Assembly: GCA_934663595.1 (NCBI GenBank)
Contig: CAKUKM010000027.1
Coordinates: 1-32,150 of the forward strand
Direction: 5' to 3'
Length of the DNA stretch: 32,150 nt
Source of the DNA: an uncultured Clostridia bacterium
GTDB lineage: Bacteria > Bacillota > Clostridia > Christensenellales > Aristaeellaceae
A program made the position numbers and the translations under genes. Shown in pieces: positions 30,804 through 32,150 of the stretch. A model generated the notes under the pieces. It was not told where the DNA came from. It made no database searches and saw only the letters and a list, made by a program, of their open reading frames with translations. Position 1 is the first letter of the stretch. Each line of letters starts with the position of its first letter.

Positions 30804-31412
30804 TCAACCCCAATACATTCGGAGCTGACCGTTGTACATCTCGTAACCCATGGTGCAGTTGCCGCGGATATTGAACACGATGTAGTTCCAATCCCATGCA
30901 TTGAACAGAGCTTTGCGAGGGATGGTGCCGACCCTGCGGCACTGGCGGTGGCGGTTGATCTCTTCCTTGACCACTTCGTGAACGATTACGATCTTGCTGC
31001 GGTCAAACCCGAACTCGCTGGCGATCATGTCAGCTGCTTCCTCGTCGGTCAGTTCTTTGGTGCCGCCGGCACTGGCAAGTTTTTCGTAGTCTGCCTGCCT
31101 GACGTTCTGCTCGCTCTCGTATGGCTTCCACTCCAGCTCCCGATCCAGCTTGGCTTCCAGATCGGCGATTTTCTTGTCACGATCCTTGATCTCGACCATC
31201 AGATTCTTCTCGGTTTCCATCAGCGTGGAACGGAGCTTGGCGATCTTCTCGGCGCGTGCTTCGCAGATGCCCTTGACACCAACGCTGTGCTTCCAGTTGA
31301 TGCAGAACGCATCCTTGTCGCCGTCGAACTTGTAGTAGGCTTCCTCAATTTCGGCATACTCTTCTGCCGTTGGCTCGAAGCCGGTGCGTTCGATGAACTC
31401 GTTCATCATCAT
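30804..31412 (-). CDS. Coiled-coil hypothetical protein, 202 aa, first gene of leftward operon
   Basis: 202 residues, start 31412 (MMMNEFIERTGFEPTAEEY; second or third Met possible) behind GGAGGTCACACAAA. Residues ~1-45 form a conserved unit (YAEIEEAYYKFDGDKDAFC), residues ~52-95 a coiled coil (ARAEKIAKLRSTLMETEKNL, EIKDRDKKIADLEAKLDREL), and the C-terminal ~90 residues a mixed domain. I recall the N-terminal unit from many gut Firmicutes phages/plasmids as an unknown. First gene after the divergent promoter, thus likely under XRE control. Confidence 0.78.
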   Translation of the reverse strand: MMMNEFIERTGFEPTAEEYAEIEEAYYKFDGDKDAFCINWKHSVGVKGICEARAEKIAKLRSTLMETEKNLMVEIKDRDKKIADLEAKLDRELEWKPYESEQNVRQADYEKLASAGGTKELTDEEAADMIASEFGFDRSKIVIVHEVVKEEINRHRQCRRVGTIPRKALFNAWDWNYIVFNIRGNCTMGYEMYNGQLRMYWG

Positions 31413-31467
31413 TTTGTGTGACCTCCTTGATTGACTTGTGAAGTGTTTTGCTCAACTTCTTGATTAT

Positions 31468-31496
31468 AATGTATCACAAAACAAGCATAATGTCAA
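31468..31496 (-). promoter_or_regulatory. Leftward promoter of the eight-gene operon
   Basis: Minus strand: TTGACA (31496-31491), 17-nt spacer, TACATT (31473-31468); a second possible -10, TATAAT, lies 5 nt further on. Perfect -35 box. Overlapped by operator-like half-sites. Confidence 0.7.
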
Positions 31497-31531
31497 GCAT
31501 AATTTCCGACTTCTTATAAATTTTGCTTGAC
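31482..31531. promoter_or_regulatory. Operator-like repeats between divergent promoters
   Basis: CAAGCATAAT occurs at 31482-31491 and 31494-31503 in tandem, and inverted (CAAGCAAAAT) at 31529-31520. The outer two form an inverted repeat GTCAAGCATAATTT (31492-31505) / AAATTTTGCTTGAC (31518-31531), 13 of 14 matching, covering both -35 boxes. Expected binding site of the XRE protein encoded next to it. Confidence 0.65.
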
Positions 31532-31555
31532 ATCTTGCGCAGAAATGCGTAAGAT
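31527..31555 (+). promoter_or_regulatory. Rightward promoter of the XRE regulator gene
   Basis: TTGACA (31527-31532), 17-nt spacer, TAAGAT (31550-31555), 21 nt before the start codon; leader therefore short. Its -35 lies in the inverted repeat, so autoregulation is likely. Confidence 0.75.
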
Positions 31556-31575
31556 GAATGGTGGGAGGTGATTTA

Positions 31576-31815
31576 ATGGCCGTTGATTATACTGGCAATA
31601 GAGTAGTCAGATGTCGGCTTCGTCAACTCATGGGCATACACGATAACATGAGAATCTCTGAACTGGCCGAGAAGACCGGGCTGCAGCGCAATTCCATATC
31701 TGCCATGTACAACAATACCGCAACCAGATACGACGCCAAGTCCATCGCTGCGATCTGCGATGCGTTGAATTGTGAGGTCGGCGATCTACTGGTGTTGGAG
31801 GAGGTAGAGGAATGA
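31576..31815 (+). CDS. XRE-family (Cro/CI-type, HTH_26-like) regulator
   Basis: 79 residues from ATG 31576 behind GGGAGGTG. The helix-turn-helix spans about residues 27-52 (RISELAEKTGLQRNSISAMY), followed by DAKSIAAICDALNCEVGDLL, the full small HTH_26/Cro-CI pattern. No peptidase or oligomerisation domain, so it is a compact regulator rather than a LexA-like CI. It faces away from the leftward operon with operator repeats between; likely autoregulatory repressor or Cro-like switch. Stop overlaps the next start. Confidence 0.88.
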   Translation: MAVDYTGNRVVRCRLRQLMGIHDNMRISELAEKTGLQRNSISAMYNNTATRYDAKSIAAICDALNCEVGDLLVLEEVEE

Positions 31816-32111
31816 AGGTTGACAACCTGAACATTGAGAAAAATGGTTCTCTTACCATCGACTCAATCTTTGAATTTGATAGCCCCTTGGACATCACACT
31901 GCTGATAGACAGATGTCGGCAGAATGGATGTACCCTTCGCTTCGAAAACGAGGATTTGACCATCGACAACAATTACGGTAATGATGCTTCCAAGGTTGCT
32001 GTGGTGACGCTTTACACGATGCTGGCAGGGCATCCGAAGGCCGCGCTGGATTATATTCGGTACTGCGTCCGCACTGCCACCAAAAAAGAATGTGACCCGA
32101 ACGCCGTGTAG
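31812..32111 (+). CDS. Hypothetical protein coupled to the XRE regulator
   Basis: 99 residues, ATG 31812 overlapping the XRE stop (ATGA). Acidic N-terminal half with strand patterns (SLTIDSIFEFDSPLDITLLI, CTLRFENEDLTIDNNYG) and a helical C-terminus (VAVVTLYTMLAGHPKAALDY). Coupling suggests a partner of the regulator, such as an antirepressor or a toxin-antitoxin component; neither can be shown. Unknown family. Confidence 0.65.
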   Translation: MKVDNLNIEKNGSLTIDSIFEFDSPLDITLLIDRCRQNGCTLRFENEDLTIDNNYGNDASKVAVVTLYTMLAGHPKAALDYIRYCVRTATKKECDPNAV

Positions 32112-32119
32112 CGTTCGGG
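32096..32119 (+). terminator. Hairpin at the end of the XRE operon
   Basis: CCCGAACGC (32096-32104) and GCGTTCGGG (32111-32119), perfect 9-bp stem, 6-nt loop; U-tract poor (CCGTCGTT). Stop codon of the 99-aa gene (32109-32111) lies at the loop. Weak terminator or stabiliser. Confidence 0.5.
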
Positions 32120-32150
32120 CCGTCGTTCAGAACTTGACTGGTCTGATCGG

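Noticed and set aside
1..32150. tRNA, rRNA, integrase, transposase and att sites
   Set aside because: None seen by reading: no cloverleaf with T-loop GGTTCGAATCC-type sequence, no recombinase motif, no long terminal direct repeat within the window.

Overview
The window is a stretch of a tailed (siphovirus-type) phage or prophage, most likely from a Gram-positive Firmicutes/Clostridia host. Reasons: strong AGGAGG-type ribosome binding sites, an SPP1-like packaging and head module (small and large terminase, Gp6-type portal, MuF-type minor head protein, DUF4355-type scaffold, P22-coat-like capsid), a tail tape measure/Dit/Tal series, and a peptidase-PG_binding-SH3 endolysin. The host species cannot be fixed from the sequence. 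No integrase, att site, tRNA or replication gene is visible, so lysogeny is inferred only from the repressor-like region at the right end and from self-contained moron genes.

Layout. 1-1783: overlapping small rightward genes of unknown function, the first cut by the window edge. 1784-2053: a strong promoter and an unusually structured leader. 2054-6215: an accessory operon with a polytopic transporter-like membrane protein, a PAPS-reductase-family ATPase, a ParB-fold protein, then an IbrA/YbdN-like PAPS reductase and an IbrB/YbdM-like ParB protein. That makes two PP-loop ATPase + ParB pairs in tandem, closed by a terminator. 6360-16778: packaging, head and connector genes. 17319-28545: tail genes and endolysin. 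28550-29109: two lysis membrane proteins, then a bidirectional terminator. 29193-31412: a leftward operon of eight small genes of unknown function. 31413-31575: divergent promoters with repeated operator-like half-sites. 31576-32111: an XRE-family regulator and an overlapping partner gene.

Notable insertions in the late module. The large terminase carries a 132-residue mini-intein exactly at its last nuclease-site motif. The MuF protein has an AT-richer C-terminal extension with a JAMM/JAB-like metal-binding motif, followed by a small overlapping gene, the architecture of a phage-borne MuF polymorphic toxin with a candidate immunity partner. A DUF2188 gene sits on the opposite strand with its own promoter. 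A two-TM plus zinc-ribbon protein gene has its own promoter, a 37-bp palindrome and a terminator. The tail assembly chaperone has an A AAA AAG slippery site for -1 frameshifting.

How it works together: the terminase (after intein splicing), portal, scaffold and capsid build and fill the head; the connector, tube, chaperone, tape measure, Dit, Tal and fibre-like proteins build the tail; endolysin and holins lyse the cell. Several terminator-like hairpins lie inside the rightward late block, so either several promoters or antitermination must be used. All functional calls come from reading the sequence and recalled family patterns; no database search was run.
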